Assembly: GCA_047967505.1 (NCBI GenBank)
Contig: CM106539.1
Direction: 5' to 3' (one strand)
Origin: Dipteris shenzhenensis
Taxonomy: Eukaryota; Polypodiophyta; Polypodiopsida; Gleicheniales
Length of the DNA: 64,000 bases
Below are positions 63,604-64,000 of the stretch, one piece after another (the stretch's first letter is position 1; every line of letters starts with the position of its first letter). The notes under the pieces were generated by a model. It was not told the origin of the DNA. It did not search any database and saw only the letters and a list, made by a program, of their open reading frames with translations. The translations under genes were made by a program, and so were the position numbers.

Positions 63604-63981
63604 TCAAAGCTTGCCGGAAAGCTTCAAACTTAGGTCGAGGAAGAGCTTCGTAAAGAGATCTGCCAAGTTATCTTTAGTGGGAAAATAAAACAATTCAATA
63701 TCACCTGCTGACAATCTCTCTCTGACATGGTAATAATGAACCTCAATATGCTTTGTGCGGGCATGGAAAACTGGATTCCGTGCAACAGCCAAAGCACTTT
63801 GACAATTAGTGAAGATGACGGTAGGAGTTGTCTGACATACATGAAGATCTACAAGCAACTTCTGGAGCCAAACACACTTCACTGTAGCTATAAAAGCTGC
63901 TCTGTACTCAACCTCACAGCTGGAAGTAGCAACTGTATTCTGCTTCTTGCTGAACCAAGAGATGCATAAAGTACCAAGCAT
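63604..63981 (-). pseudogene. Copia E RNase H, runs toward the window edge
   Basis: ISWFSKKQNTVATSSCEVEY is the Copia RNase H signature. It is followed by FTNCQSALAVARNPVFHART, KHIEVHYYHVRERL and KDNLADLFTKLF, the usual C-terminus. It differs from copies A-D, so it is a separate family. The upstream domains would lie to the right of the window. Whether the frame is broken cannot be judged. Confidence 0.85.
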
Positions 63982-64000
63982 GAAACGATTGCCACTATGT

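Overview
This window is nuclear DNA from a land plant with a repeat-rich genome. The evidence is a eukaryotic tRNA-Ser(CGA), plant-type Copia and Gypsy LTR retrotransposons whose primer-binding sites read TGGTATCAGAGC, a relic of a plant MATH-BTB (BPM) gene, and one spliced host gene with a very long, transposon-filled intron. The species cannot be named from sequence alone. The very long intron, the LINE tail and the Helitron2-like relic would suit a gymnosperm, fern or other large-genome plant, but that is inference.

Layout. 1-9.3 kb: tRNA-Ser, CT microsatellites, a 1.33-kb tandem duplication, then low-coding sequence with small duplications. 9.3-18.45 kb: two convergent copies of one Copia family with 171-bp LTRs. 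Copy A (+) is truncated; copy B (-) is complete with TTTTA target-site duplications. 18.5-25 kb: AT-rich sequence holding a decayed Helitron Rep N-terminal region (21.29-22.94 kb) and a MATH-BTB pseudogene (24.39-25.04 kb). 26.7-30.5 kb: Copia C (+), internally deleted, with AAAAT duplications. 32.1-32.5 kb: Gypsy gag relic. 32.8-37.6 kb: Copia D (-), young (LTRs differ at 2 of 274 positions, ATCCT duplications), but lacking the end of RT and all of RNase H. Its 5' leader carries about 25 GTAC motifs. 37.66-38.01 kb: a hAT-type MITE with perfect 8-bp target-site duplications.

The main host gene runs on the minus strand from 62,152 to 38,020. Eight exons encode the C-terminal 312 residues of a 3-dehydroquinate synthase II-family protein (archaeal-type DHQS, PF01959-like). 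Exons 5 and 6 of those visible are separated by a 22.3-kb intron. That intron contains Gypsy F, a 16.4-kb element (42.5-58.9 kb) with 1-kb LTRs, gag with four zinc knuckles, PR-RT-RH-INT, three tandem-repeat arrays and an extra 3' open reading frame of unknown function. It also holds the tail of a LINE. The N-terminal exon(s) were not found and probably lie beyond the right edge. The right edge holds further Copia fragments, including an RNase H domain that runs off the window.

Nearly every transposon reading frame is broken. Many breaks are stops that could arise by C-to-T change; in one case (copy A TAG against copy B CAG) the change is seen directly. The hAT MITE, Copia D and Gypsy F all sit in or beside the host gene and could affect its splicing and 3' end.
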